A DNA stretch of 64,000 nt, taken from the NCBI GenBank assembly GCA_963809925.1, contig CAWELH010000008.1, positions 620,001 through 684,000 on the forward strand. Reading direction: 5' to 3'. This document shows positions 36,232 through 45,439 of the stretch, piece after piece; the stretch's first letter is position 1, and each line of letters begins with the position of its first letter. Position numbers and translations under genes: made by a program. Below the pieces are notes generated by a model. That model was not told the origin of the DNA and made no database searches. It saw only the letters and a program-made list of their open reading frames with translations. The stretch comes from DASQZK01 sp963809925. Lineage in GTDB: Bacteria; Bacteroidota; Bacteroidia; Bacteroidales; GCA-2748055.

Positions 36232-36818
36232 AATCGGGAACGTTCTGGAGAAATCTACATCTCACCAGCAGTATACTGATCATCATTTTTACGGCATTAT
36301 TTCTGTTGTCTGGCTTCATAATGATCAAACACAGGGTTTTCAAGGCTCCTGTTCCTGTTAAGCACACCACGGACCTTCCACTGACGATACAGTTCAGTCG
36401 TGATTCCCTGGTTTTTGCTAAAGAACTGAAAAAGACTTACAAGCTACATGGCAGGATCGAAAAGCCAGTAAAATTGAATGATGGAAGATGGCGTTTCATC
36501 TATTCCAGACCAGCCAATACACAGGTAGCTTTTGTTAATGCCAGCCGTGACAGTGTTCAGATCGTCCAGACAGTGACCCATAATTATACACCGGTACTGA
36601 GCCGTCTACACCATCTCAGGGGATTTAGAGGAGGCTGGAAATATGCAGTCTGGGGTATACTGTATGACGCTGCAGCTCTCTCATTCATTGTTTTTGCGCT
36701 GACGGGCATACTGATGTGGTATAAAATGAAGAACCGTTTAAAAGCAGGATGGATATTTCTTGGAACCGGATTCACTGTGGTTCTGCTGGTAATCTTTTCA
36801 TTGTATTTCCTCATTTAA
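36216..36818 (+). CDS. PepSY-associated membrane protein, second of pair
   Basis: Protein of 200 residues with the same layout as the gene before it: an N-terminal helix after FWRNLHLTSSI, a soluble periplasmic part, and two C-terminal helices. The ATG at 36216 overlaps the previous stop by 16 bp and is preferred over an in-frame ATG at 36162 because it leaves a normal N-terminus. HHLRGFRGGWKYAVWG resembles the heme or metal contact segments of PepSY_TM families. The overlap suggests a coupled pair forming one complex. The substrate is unknown. Confidence 0.65.
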   Translation: MANWIKSGTFWRNLHLTSSILIIIFTALFLLSGFIMIKHRVFKAPVPVKHTTDLPLTIQFSRDSLVFAKELKKTYKLHGRIEKPVKLNDGRWRFIYSRPANTQVAFVNASRDSVQIVQTVTHNYTPVLSRLHHLRGFRGGWKYAVWGILYDAAALSFIVFALTGILMWYKMKNRLKAGWIFLGTGFTVVLLVIFSLYFLI

Positions 36819-36847
36819 ACACGGAAAGACGAAACGTCACGCTGGGT

Positions 36848-36885
36848 AAAAAAAATCCCGTGGCCTGGCAGCGGCAACGGGATTT
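36848..36885 (-). terminator. Rho-independent terminator between converging genes
   Basis: Arms AAATCCCGT (36853-36861) and ACGGGATTT (36877-36885) pair perfectly. On the - strand the hairpin is followed by a run of T, so it should end nrdJ transcripts. It sits between the 3' ends of the PepSY pair (+) and nrdJ (-). Confidence 0.75.
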
Positions 36886-36920
36886 CTCGGTTTACACCAA
36901 CGAATATGCAAAAAACAAAC

Positions 36921-39551
36921 TCATCCGCATTTTGAATTACCGCACGAATTACATTTCAGACATCCCTCTTCATAAACGAGATCCTCTGAGCCGCATTCCG
37001 CACAGGTTTCATGTCCCTTTGCCCTGGTTCCGTTCGGGACATATTTCTTCAGTGCCCTGGAAACGCCTGCAGTCCAGGTATTAATGGTATCACTATCAAG
37101 ACGCAATGAATTTACCAGATCCAGGACATCATCGATCGGCATACCGTAGCGAAGAACACCGGAGATAAGCTTGGCGTAGTTCCAGTACTCCTTGTTAAAC
37201 TGGTGTGAGAGCCCGCCAAGTGTATTTTTATAACCGAACTTATCGGTATACTGAAAGTCGTATCTGGTCGAATTCCCGCCTTCTTCTTTAGTCTTGATGA
37301 TCAATCCTTTCGTGATTTTCTTTGGTATCGGGAACATTTCATCATCCTGTCGGCCAGTAAAGATTTCATAAGGTCTGTCGTTCAGGATACCGATGAATGC
37401 AATCCATTTCTCATTGTTATGCATGAACCTTAGAATCTCAGCATCGAGGACTGTGGGTCTTTTAGGACGCATCCTATCATCGACGACCACTGATGTTTTC
37501 TTCTTTCTCTCGTCATTGGTTACCAGAACACCGGTCCTGGAGCCATCACGGTAAACGGTTACACCTTTGCATCCATTCTGCCAGGCTTTGACATAAAGTT
37601 CGCCAACAAGTTCTTCCTTGGCATCCGACGGCAAATTGATGGTTACACTAATGGAGTGGTCGACCCATTTCTGGATCTGTCCCTGCATTTTAACCTTTGC
37701 AACCCAGTCTACATCATTTGAGGTGGCTTTGTGGTACGGCGATTTCTCGATCACGGTACTGATCTCCTCATCATCATAATTCATGACAGCTTCCACATCA
37801 TAGTTGTTCACTTCCAGCCAGGTGATAAACTTATGATGGAATACGTTGTACTCTTCCCAGCTGTCGCCGACCTCATCGATAAAGGTGATGTTGGCGTCTC
37901 TATCATTGGGGTTCACTTTTCTTCTGCGTTTATAAACGGGCAGGAAGACCGGTTCGATCCCCGAGGTAGTCTGCGTCATGAGGCTTGTGGTACCGGTAGG
38001 TGCAATGGTCAGGAGGGAGATGTTCCTCCGGCCGTGAGTCATGATGTCGTTATATAGATTTTCATCTTCCTTCTTCAGCCGCAGGAGGAAAGGGTTGTTC
38101 TTTTCACGCTGTGCATCAAAGATCTCGAATGGTCCCCGCTCGACAGCCAGTGTTGAGGATGAGCGGTATGCCTCAAGAGCCACGGTTTTATGGATCTCCG
38201 TTGAAAAATCTATGGCATTATCGCTTCCGTAGCGCAAGCCGAGGGCTGCAAGCATATCGCCTTCAGCGGTTATGCCCACGCCGGTCCTTCTTCCCTGGGT
38301 TGCCTTGATCCTGATCTTATCCCAGAGACGACGTTCTACGCCTTTGAGCTCTTCGTCCTCAGGATCCCTGTCGATCTTGTCAATGATGGCATCGATCTTT
38401 TCTATTTCCAGGTCGATGATATCATCCATGATACGCTGGGCTTTCTGAACATGCTGACGGAACAGCGCAAAATCGAAGTGTGCAGTCTCTTTAAAGGGCT
38501 CTTCCACATAACTGTATAGGTTTATGGCAAGAAGCCTGCAACTGTCGTACGGACATAGCGGGATCTCTCCGCACGGATTAGTAGAAACGGTTTTATATCC
38601 CAGATCAGCATAGCAGTCGGCCACGGATTCCCTGGTGATGGTATCCCAGAAAAGTATACCGGGCTCGGCAGATTTCCAGGCATTAAAAACGATTTTTTTC
38701 CACAGTTTTCCTGCATCGATTTCCTGGGTATAAACAGGTTCTTCGGAATCGATGGGATACTGCTGTACATACGGTTTATTGTTTATGACCGCATCCATGA
38801 ATTCATCATTAATACGGACAGATACATTGGCACCGGTGACTTTCCCCGATTCCAGTTTGGCATCAATAAAGCGCTCGGCGTCAGGGTGTTTAATGGAAAT
38901 GCTCAGCATAAGGGCACCGCGTCGTCCGTCCTGGGCAACTTCGCGGGTTGAATTGGAATAACGCTCCATAAACGGTACAACACCGGTGGAAGTAAGCGCA
39001 CTGTTAAGCACGGGACTGCCGGTAGGCCTGATATGGGAAAGGTCGTGACCAACACCGCCACGACGTTTCATGAGCTGGACCTGCTCCTGATCAATTTTCA
39101 TGATACCACCATAAGAATCAGAAGGACCATCATGACCGATCACAAAACAGTTTGAAAGTGAGGCGATCTGAAAATAATTACCAATACCTGTCATCGGAGA
39201 ACCCTGGGGAACGATATACCTGAAATCCTTCATCAACATGAAAACTTCCTCTTCCGACATCGGATTTGGATATTTCTTCTCAATACGTGCGATCTCAGCG
39301 GCAATGCGGTGATGCATCATACCGGGATTCTTCTCATAAAGATTGCCCCAGGAATCCTTCAGGGCATACTTGTTGATCCAAACCCTTGAGGCAAGCTCGT
39401 CACCTTTAAAGTATTTCAACGCATCCTGGAAGGCTTCCTCATGGGAGAATATCTTCTGTTGTTCGCCGGACTTATTTTCCCGTCCTTTTTCTTTGATTGC
39501 CTTTTCATCAAGTGACAATACTGTTTTCTTGGTAGCAGCCATTTCTTCCAT
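36921..39551 (-). CDS. nrdJ: Adenosylcobalamin-dependent (class II) ribonucleotide reductase
   Basis: Reduces ribonucleotides to deoxyribonucleotides using adenosylcobalamin, independent of oxygen; 876 residues. The NPCGEIPL radical-site segment, the SLSNCFVIG stretch with its reducing Cys, and VGHDLSHIRPTG are clear. The C-terminus ends in a Cys-rich tail (CAECGSEDL...CLKCNSCGNSKCG), typical of this large monomeric group and used for reduction by thioredoxin. The first Met or the Met at residue 4 could be the start. A class I or III reductase was not seen in this window. Makes growth dependent on B12 unless another class exists elsewhere. No cobalamin riboswitch was recognised upstream. Confidence 0.95.
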   Translation of the reverse strand: MEEMAATKKTVLSLDEKAIKEKGRENKSGEQQKIFSHEEAFQDALKYFKGDELASRVWINKYALKDSWGNLYEKNPGMMHHRIAAEIARIEKKYPNPMSEEEVFMLMKDFRYIVPQGSPMTGIGNYFQIASLSNCFVIGHDGPSDSYGGIMKIDQEQVQLMKRRGGVGHDLSHIRPTGSPVLNSALTSTGVVPFMERYSNSTREVAQDGRRGALMLSISIKHPDAERFIDAKLESGKVTGANVSVRINDEFMDAVINNKPYVQQYPIDSEEPVYTQEIDAGKLWKKIVFNAWKSAEPGILFWDTITRESVADCYADLGYKTVSTNPCGEIPLCPYDSCRLLAINLYSYVEEPFKETAHFDFALFRQHVQKAQRIMDDIIDLEIEKIDAIIDKIDRDPEDEELKGVERRLWDKIRIKATQGRRTGVGITAEGDMLAALGLRYGSDNAIDFSTEIHKTVALEAYRSSSTLAVERGPFEIFDAQREKNNPFLLRLKKEDENLYNDIMTHGRRNISLLTIAPTGTTSLMTQTTSGIEPVFLPVYKRRRKVNPNDRDANITFIDEVGDSWEEYNVFHHKFITWLEVNNYDVEAVMNYDDEEISTVIEKSPYHKATSNDVDWVAKVKMQGQIQKWVDHSISVTINLPSDAKEELVGELYVKAWQNGCKGVTVYRDGSRTGVLVTNDERKKKTSVVVDDRMRPKRPTVLDAEILRFMHNNEKWIAFIGILNDRPYEIFTGRQDDEMFPIPKKITKGLIIKTKEEGGNSTRYDFQYTDKFGYKNTLGGLSHQFNKEYWNYAKLISGVLRYGMPIDDVLDLVNSLRLDSDTINTWTAGVSRALKKYVPNGTRAKGHETCAECGSEDLVYEEGCLKCNSCGNSKCG

Positions 39552-40051
39552 GTCCTTCGTTCGTATTAAGGGTTAGTAACCAGGTAAATCGGTATTTTTA
39601 TGTGGGAAAATTCAGGTATTGCAATTTATGTATACAACCCCTCCGAACCAAAATTTACCCGCCTGCATTTATTAACATTCTTAAATACTTATTAACCCGT
39701 GTGTTTATTCAACTGATCTTCAGTAACTTATTATTAACATCAATTATTTAGTCGATTACATTCCGGAGTTTTGCGTCTTTATTTCTGTATTTTACAACAA
39801 TTTTAACGGCGTAAAAAGCCCAAAATACAGTTGATGTTATTTTTTTATAGCAAAGATCAATTTAGGAAGAAATGATCCCGTGACAAGATTTTCAAGCGTG
39901 GTTTTTATCAACAAAATATGAAGCCCGTTTGTGCAAAAAAAAAATCAAAAAAACTTGATTAAAATAGAGACGTTGCATGCAACGTCTCTACATAATTAAT
40001 AATATAATATAAATTTAATCCCGAATTGATTCCAGGCGGTTCCGGAATGTA
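39552..40051. other. AT-rich intergenic region without a gene
   Basis: 500 bp between the nrdJ start and the 3' end of the TonB receptor gene. No open frame with coding character was found. It holds poly-A/T runs, a near-perfect palindrome (39965-39990), and possible promoters for nrdJ that cannot be placed with confidence. Confidence 0.6.
39965..39990. repeat. 26-bp perfect palindrome
   Basis: A perfect self-complementary 26-mer centred on TTGCATGCAA with arms TAGAGACG and CGTCTCTA. A closely similar interspersed palindrome is, from memory, common in cyanobacteria and some Bacteroidota. Possible uses are a bidirectional terminator or a mobile repeat; it stands 62 bp past the stop codon of the receptor gene on the - strand. 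Confidence 0.8.
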
Positions 40052-43000
40052 TCAAAAGAAATACCGGAGGCCGATCTGTGCCTGCCATCTGGAACTGTAC
40101 AATCCGGAATCGTCAATATACCAGGGTGTATCGTTTTTCGGCCTCGTGAAGCTGTACACCGGGATGGTTTTCAAGCCTGTATTGGGATCGGCGATCATGC
40201 CCTGCCAGGTTACGATTGAGATGTTATTGTTGGTGGCATAATACCTGCGGCCCCAGTCTTTGTTCAGGAGGTTTCCGAAATTGAATACATCAAGGGTGAA
40301 CTGAAGTGTCTGACGCCTGTCGGCAACATTAATAAACAGGTCCTGGGCAACGTGAAGATCCCAGATATTTTCCCAGGGAAGTCTCGCACCGTTACGTTCG
40401 GTATATTTACCACGGCGTGCCTTCAGATAGTCGTTTCCGTTGATAAATTCATCCAGATCCTTGTACATGGCCTGGAATTCGCTGCTCGAAGGATCATAAT
40501 CGATCACCTGCCTGGTTGTCTGATCGACGTATCCAAGATGAATATCATTCTGATCCTTTGGAACATAAAGTAACTCGGGTCCCTGGTATGCTTCGTTGGT
40601 GAATGCTCCATTGTAATCATCATAGATGTAGGAGATGCGACGTCCTGACTGACCATTGAAGAAAATGCTCAGACTGGTTTTAAGATGCCTGATATATTCC
40701 TGCTGATAAGACAGCATACCAACGATGCGTGATCCCAGATCAAAATCAGAGATCCCGACCCCGGCTGCGTTTCTTGGTACCGGATTTGTGACGAGGTAAT
40801 TCCATTGCGAGGAGTTTTGCGAACTCGTACCATCGAACACCGACCTGGACTGACCATAGGTATAAGCCAGGCTGGTAAACAATCCGGAGGCAAAATTCTT
40901 CCTCAACTGCGCGGTAAATGTCATGGCATAGCCTTTATTAGTGTTCCCTCCCCACATGATCTGACCATAAAAGGGATCGATACCATTCTTATAGGTTGTA
41001 TAAAGCGGACGATTGTCGCCACTGCCCGTAGCATTTCCCCATGCGGGTTTCAAGCTTACATCCTTCCAGAGGACGTTGTTAAGGGTTTTTGTATAAATGA
41101 ACTCAAGGGTTCCGATAATACCATATGGAAGAACCTGGTCAACACCAAGGTCACCGCGAAGCACCTGTGGGAACTTAAAGTTATCTGCATACAGGTCGAT
41201 CTGGCTACCAGAGGCCACGCCTGCAGGGCCCGACGGGAGAGGCTGGGCATTCACGTCACCCACAAATTTGGCCACCGGACTGGTTGCACTTCCCTGAAGG
41301 CGGTAGTCGCCAACCATAATCCCGTTGTTGGTATACGAGCCTGCCGGCCACACGAACGGCACTCTGGATGTGAAGATTCCGATACCGCCACGAACCTGTG
41401 TGGTCGAATTGCTAAAGACATCCCAGTTAAAGCCAACTCTGGGTGAAATCATGAGTTGTGCGGAGGGCATGTGCCCGGCCCTGGCGCCCTGTAAATCATA
41501 AAATTCACTCAGTTTGGTAAGTGTGGTATCGTTGAAACCATCTATTGCACGCGGCTGATCCCGGAAAACAGGAATATCGAGTCTGACGCCGACTGTAAAT
41601 TTCAGATTTTCAGCAGCCTGATATTCATCCTGCACATAAAAACCGAGCTGCATGGCATTGAAATCGGCAGCTGCTTTCGATCCATCGCCCCTGATATTAT
41701 CAACCTGAGAATATCCAATACGGTAGTTATATGCTGAATCCTCAAGGTAATACTGCGAATCAGCGAATGTATAGTCGCCGTATGCCCGTCTCATGAACAG
41801 GTTATAGATATTGTAGAATTCATTGTGAGTACCGACCGTAAAGGTATTTTTACCTTTGAAGATCTGGAGATTGTCCGTAACGGTCAGAATTTTCTGTTTC
41901 AGGGCATTCCCCGATGAGTAGATCTCCCCACCGGCATGGATGGTACCAGCGCCGTCGTTGATGGTTATTCCGGGGAAAGGGCTTCCCATTACATCTCTGT
42001 CGTCATTCACATAGGTATAGCCGATTTTCAGATTATTAGAAAATGTTTCATTAAACCGGCTTTTCAATTCGATGGCAAAAGCATCGGTGGTCGACGGCAA
42101 ATAAATGCCATTATTATAGAAGTAGATATTTTTGCTGTTTGAGGCCAGCGGACTGATCGACTCACCATAGGTGTACTGGTTCCTGATCATCAGCTTGTGT
42201 TTCGGGCTGATGTTCCAGTCAATTCGTGCAAGAAGTTTCTTCCCATTCAGTTCCGAGGTATTATTCTGGAAGCCTCCGGGCTCGTAACCGAACGATCGCA
42301 TATGATCAGCGATCTGGTCGATGGTGGCCTGGTCAGAATTGCCCTGGTAATCAGAAAAATTGAATGGCTGAGGCGTCTGATCATGCTGGATCTCACCATT
42401 GAGGAAGAAAAAAAGTTTATTTTTAATAATAGGACCACCCAGGTTAAAACCATAGGTCTTCGCCGTGAAATCGGGTAACTTCTCTCTTTCAGAATCTGCC
42501 ATATCGCCTGGCGTCTTCCCTGCGAGGCCCGGATTACGAAACTTGTAGTATGCAAGACCCCTGAACTGATTGGACCCGCTTTTGGTTACAGCATTGATAC
42601 CTCCGCCAACGAAGCCGCTTTCCCTGACATCATAGGGTGCAAGCACCACCTGGAACTGATCGATGGCTTCATAGCTGAAGGCAGAGATGCCTGTCTGTCC
42701 ACCATTCATTCCGTTTTCAGCAAGACCAAATACATCGTTATTGATGGTGCCATCGATGAAAACTGAATTGTACCGATTGTTCATTCCTGCAAGTGAGAGT
42801 CCTTCTCCAACTATATTCGCCTGCGGGACAAAGCGGGTGAAATCATTCAGATTACCAGCAATACTAGGCATCATGCTGATCTCCTGGGCATTGATGACAG
42901 TCTCAGCACCCGTGCGGTTCCCGTCGATGACCTTGTAATCTTTAACCTTTGCTCCGGTTACCACCACCTCCTGGAGCTCTGTGGATGTCTCGCTCAGGCT

Positions 43001-43324
43001 GGTATTAATCCTGAAGATCTGCCCCAGCGTAAGATAGATATCGGACTGTTCATAGGAATTGTATCCTACGTAAGAGATCGTGACCGAATAGGGACCTCCA
43101 ACGTTCATGTTTGTCAGTCTGAAATAACCTTCGTCATCGGAGATAGTCCCGAACTGACTACCGGTTGGTTCATGAATGGCCACCACAGATGCACCCGGAA
43201 GGGCTTTCCCGTTTTGGTCAGTAACCCGACCGTTAAGCGCGGCAGTGGTTATGCCCTGCCCAAAAGCATTTGCAGCGATAAAGCTGATTACTAGTACCAG
43301 AATAATTTGTTTGAAAATCTTCAT
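40052..43324 (-). CDS. Oar-like TonB-dependent outer-membrane receptor
   Basis: Large outer-membrane protein of 1,090 residues. A signal peptide (through about residue 22, NAFGQG) is followed by a carboxypeptidase-regulatory-like beta domain (TTAALNGRVTDQNGKALPGA, about 27-115), then a plug region ending in VVVTG and containing FIDGTINNDVFGL, then a long beta-barrel ending in Phe. The layout fits Oar-type receptors, which do not need a SusD partner, and no SusD-like gene lies next to it. Substrate is unknown; Oar-like proteins in other bacteria carry peptides or signals. Stands alone, with candidate promoter 43370-43377 upstream. Confidence 0.88.
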   Translation of the reverse strand: MKIFKQIILVLVISFIAANAFGQGITTAALNGRVTDQNGKALPGASVVAIHEPTGSQFGTISDDEGYFRLTNMNVGGPYSVTISYVGYNSYEQSDIYLTLGQIFRINTSLSETSTELQEVVVTGAKVKDYKVIDGNRTGAETVINAQEISMMPSIAGNLNDFTRFVPQANIVGEGLSLAGMNNRYNSVFIDGTINNDVFGLAENGMNGGQTGISAFSYEAIDQFQVVLAPYDVRESGFVGGGINAVTKSGSNQFRGLAYYKFRNPGLAGKTPGDMADSEREKLPDFTAKTYGFNLGGPIIKNKLFFFLNGEIQHDQTPQPFNFSDYQGNSDQATIDQIADHMRSFGYEPGGFQNNTSELNGKKLLARIDWNISPKHKLMIRNQYTYGESISPLASNSKNIYFYNNGIYLPSTTDAFAIELKSRFNETFSNNLKIGYTYVNDDRDVMGSPFPGITINDGAGTIHAGGEIYSSGNALKQKILTVTDNLQIFKGKNTFTVGTHNEFYNIYNLFMRRAYGDYTFADSQYYLEDSAYNYRIGYSQVDNIRGDGSKAAADFNAMQLGFYVQDEYQAAENLKFTVGVRLDIPVFRDQPRAIDGFNDTTLTKLSEFYDLQGARAGHMPSAQLMISPRVGFNWDVFSNSTTQVRGGIGIFTSRVPFVWPAGSYTNNGIMVGDYRLQGSATSPVAKFVGDVNAQPLPSGPAGVASGSQIDLYADNFKFPQVLRGDLGVDQVLPYGIIGTLEFIYTKTLNNVLWKDVSLKPAWGNATGSGDNRPLYTTYKNGIDPFYGQIMWGGNTNKGYAMTFTAQLRKNFASGLFTSLAYTYGQSRSVFDGTSSQNSSQWNYLVTNPVPRNAAGVGISDFDLGSRIVGMLSYQQEYIRHLKTSLSIFFNGQSGRRISYIYDDYNGAFTNEAYQGPELLYVPKDQNDIHLGYVDQTTRQVIDYDPSSSEFQAMYKDLDEFINGNDYLKARRGKYTERNGARLPWENIWDLHVAQDLFINVADRRQTLQFTLDVFNFGNLLNKDWGRRYYATNNNISIVTWQGMIADPNTGLKTIPVYSFTRPKNDTPWYIDDSGLYSSRWQAQIGLRYFF

Positions 43325-43369
43325 TGATAAATAGGTTAAAATTAGGTTTACAGTTTAGATCTCTGGTTG

Positions 43370-43377
43370 CAAAATTA
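43370..43377 (-). promoter_or_regulatory. Candidate -7 box for the Oar-like receptor
   Basis: On the - strand TAATTTTG matches TAnnTTTG, 46 bp before the start codon. The expected -33 TTG is weak. Confidence 0.4.
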
Positions 43378-43489
43378 CGACTGATCTGAAATTACAGACT
43401 AAGTTATCGTTAATTTTAAATTAACTTACATGATCCGTAAACAGGCAGATGTTTAGCCGAAAGAGGTATACAAATTAAGAAAGCAGAAT

Positions 43490-44755
43490 TTATTTTTGGC
43501 TGTTAAACAGCACCAATGGGGAAATTGTTTTCAACGATTCTTCAACAATTTTTTTTGTGGCACCGATACGGGAGTTGACATACGACCGGGCCTTTGTTGA
43601 ACAAACTTTCAGATAGTCGGAATCTTCCAGCAGACGATTGAATCTGTCTGCTAAGCTTTGATAATCGGAAATGTGAAAAGCAGCTTCGAGGTCAAGCATT
43701 TCCTTGGCTTCAAGGAACTTGTGATAATTGGGACCAAACACCACGGGCAAACCGTATGTAGCTGCTTCAAGGATATTATGGATGCCCCGTCCGAAGCCTC
43801 CGCCAATGTAAGCAATATCCCCATATTTATATACCGATGAAAGATGTCCGATGGTGTCAATCAGAAGGACCTTCGCACCCTCAAATCCTGCCTTCTCTTC
43901 TTCTGTAAACCGGACAACGGGGAACTCGATCATTTCGACCAGCCGGTAAATCTTTTTGGAGCTGATCTCATGGGGTGCAAGGATGAACCTGACCTGCTCC
44001 TCCGACCGGTTTATGAATTCCACAAGAATTTCTTCATCCTTGTCCCAGGTACTCCCGGCCACGATAATCTTTTTCTGCTGCCTGAATCTTTCGATCTTAG
44101 GGTAATCGTAGGAGCGTTCCGAGATGGCATGGACCCTGTCGAAACGCGTGTCGCCGGAAACATCTATACCTTTTATGCCGGCCGAGGTAAGGAGCTGCGC
44201 AGAATTCTCATCCTGGACAAAGAAGTGGGTGAAATAATTCAAAAATCTTCGATACCAGCTGCCGTACCATTTGAAGAAAGCCTGGTCTTCCCTGAATTTT
44301 GCAGAGACAAGAAAAACAGGGATTTTCTTTTTGTAGAGCGTCCGTAAAAAGTAATACCAGAATTCATATTTGATGAAATAGACTGCCGTTGGTTTTACGA
44401 GGTTTATAAACCGCCAGGCATTGAACCGTGTATCGAGGGGAAGGTATGAAACCAGGTCGGCACCGGTATAATTTTTTCTGAGTTCGTAGCCTGAAGGTGA
44501 AAAGAAGGTTAAAAGGATAAAGCTGTCGGGTACTCTGCTTCTGATTTCCTCGATCACCGGGCGTCCCTGTTCAAACTCACCGAGTGAAGAACAATGGAAC
44601 CAGAAAACTTTTGCGCCGTGAGGTATGTTCTTTTTGATCTTCTTCCACATCCCACGCCTGCCTTTGAGCCATCGTCTCGCTTTCACATTGAAAGGTGAAG
44701 CGAGGATCAGAAGAAAGAAATATACACGAATTCCGATTTTATAGATGATTCTCAT
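43490..44755 (-). CDS. waaA: 3-deoxy-D-manno-octulosonic acid transferase
   Basis: Transfers Kdo from CMP-Kdo to lipid A precursor at the inner membrane (GT30; also called KdtA); 421 residues. An N-terminal membrane anchor (IYKIGIRVYFFLLILASPFN) is followed by the two Rossmann halves, with GSTWDKDEEI and GGGFGRGIHNILEAATYG, which bind the nucleotide. The ATG at 44755 is chosen because a promoter-like box overlaps the longer in-frame start at 44776. Whether it adds one or two Kdo units is not visible. Sits alone, and the neighbouring lipoprotein gene is on the same strand. Confidence 0.93.
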   Translation of the reverse strand: MRIIYKIGIRVYFFLLILASPFNVKARRWLKGRRGMWKKIKKNIPHGAKVFWFHCSSLGEFEQGRPVIEEIRSRVPDSFILLTFFSPSGYELRKNYTGADLVSYLPLDTRFNAWRFINLVKPTAVYFIKYEFWYYFLRTLYKKKIPVFLVSAKFREDQAFFKWYGSWYRRFLNYFTHFFVQDENSAQLLTSAGIKGIDVSGDTRFDRVHAISERSYDYPKIERFRQQKKIIVAGSTWDKDEEILVEFINRSEEQVRFILAPHEISSKKIYRLVEMIEFPVVRFTEEEKAGFEGAKVLLIDTIGHLSSVYKYGDIAYIGGGFGRGIHNILEAATYGLPVVFGPNYHKFLEAKEMLDLEAAFHISDYQSLADRFNRLLEDSDYLKVCSTKARSYVNSRIGATKKIVEESLKTISPLVLFNSQK

Positions 44756-44773
44756 ATCAAACCATTTCGCCGA

Positions 44774-44781
44774 CAAAAGTA
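44774..44781 (-). promoter_or_regulatory. Candidate -7 box for waaA
   Basis: On the - strand TACTTTTG matches TAnnTTTG, 19 bp before the chosen start. It overlaps the longer possible start and so supports the shorter one. Confidence 0.45.
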
Positions 44782-44882
44782 TAATTTAAAAGCAGAGTCT
44801 CACCCACAAATACAAATTATTAGGGATGATTATTCATTGTCCGAGGCATGACATTTCGGGTTTGCCATGCATAGACCAGAAT

Positions 44883-45428
44883 TTATTCGCTGAATATAGC
44901 CGAACCATCTCGTTGAATGAAGTATTTCAGGTCTATTTCCACGTAATTATCACTTGGAGTGGCAGCGTTAACGATGGTGACGCCGGTAATCATAAATTTT
45001 ACAAAATTGTCCCTGTAGGTTCGGAAGGCATATACCTGAAAAGGAACCAGTGTATCTGACAGACTTTCCCAAGCGCTGTCTTTCACTTCCTTATAGGCGT
45101 CGTAATACGCATTGGCAGCCTGCAATGTGGCGAAGTCGCCAAGTTTGTTAAAGCCGTAGGGATTGTTGCTTCCGGCTGTCAGCTGGGCACCGAGAACAGT
45201 TCCATCCGGATATTGAATACGTGTTGCTACGATATCTGACACGAGTTTTGTATCCTGGCTGCTGATCGATTTGGCCAGTTCAAAGGAGTACCCGTAAACG
45301 TAGTAGATGCTGCCAAAAAATTCAGTACTAATTGTGATCTCGCTTTCACTGACCAGGGGATTTTCATTCTTTTTACTACATGATATCACAATAATTAAAA
45401 GAAAAATATAAAGTGTAAATCTTTTCAT
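44883..45428 (-). CDS. Hypothetical lipoprotein
   Basis: Not recognised. A protein of 181 residues begins with a short hydrophobic signal and a lipobox ending at Cys17 (VISC), so it should be anchored in the envelope. The rest is mixed alpha/beta with no Cys and no clear catalytic motif. It ends 11 bp downstream of ald (the alanine dehydrogenase gene) and is read in the same direction, so it may be the last member of the porW-porX-tsaE-ald set. No repeat or coiled coil was seen. Confidence 0.75.
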   Translation of the reverse strand: MKRFTLYIFLLIIVISCSKKNENPLVSESEITISTEFFGSIYYVYGYSFELAKSISSQDTKLVSDIVATRIQYPDGTVLGAQLTAGSNNPYGFNKLGDFATLQAANAYYDAYKEVKDSAWESLSDTLVPFQVYAFRTYRDNFVKFMITGVTIVNAATPSDNYVEIDLKYFIQRDGSAIFSE

Positions 45429-45439
45429 GTTATGAATAG

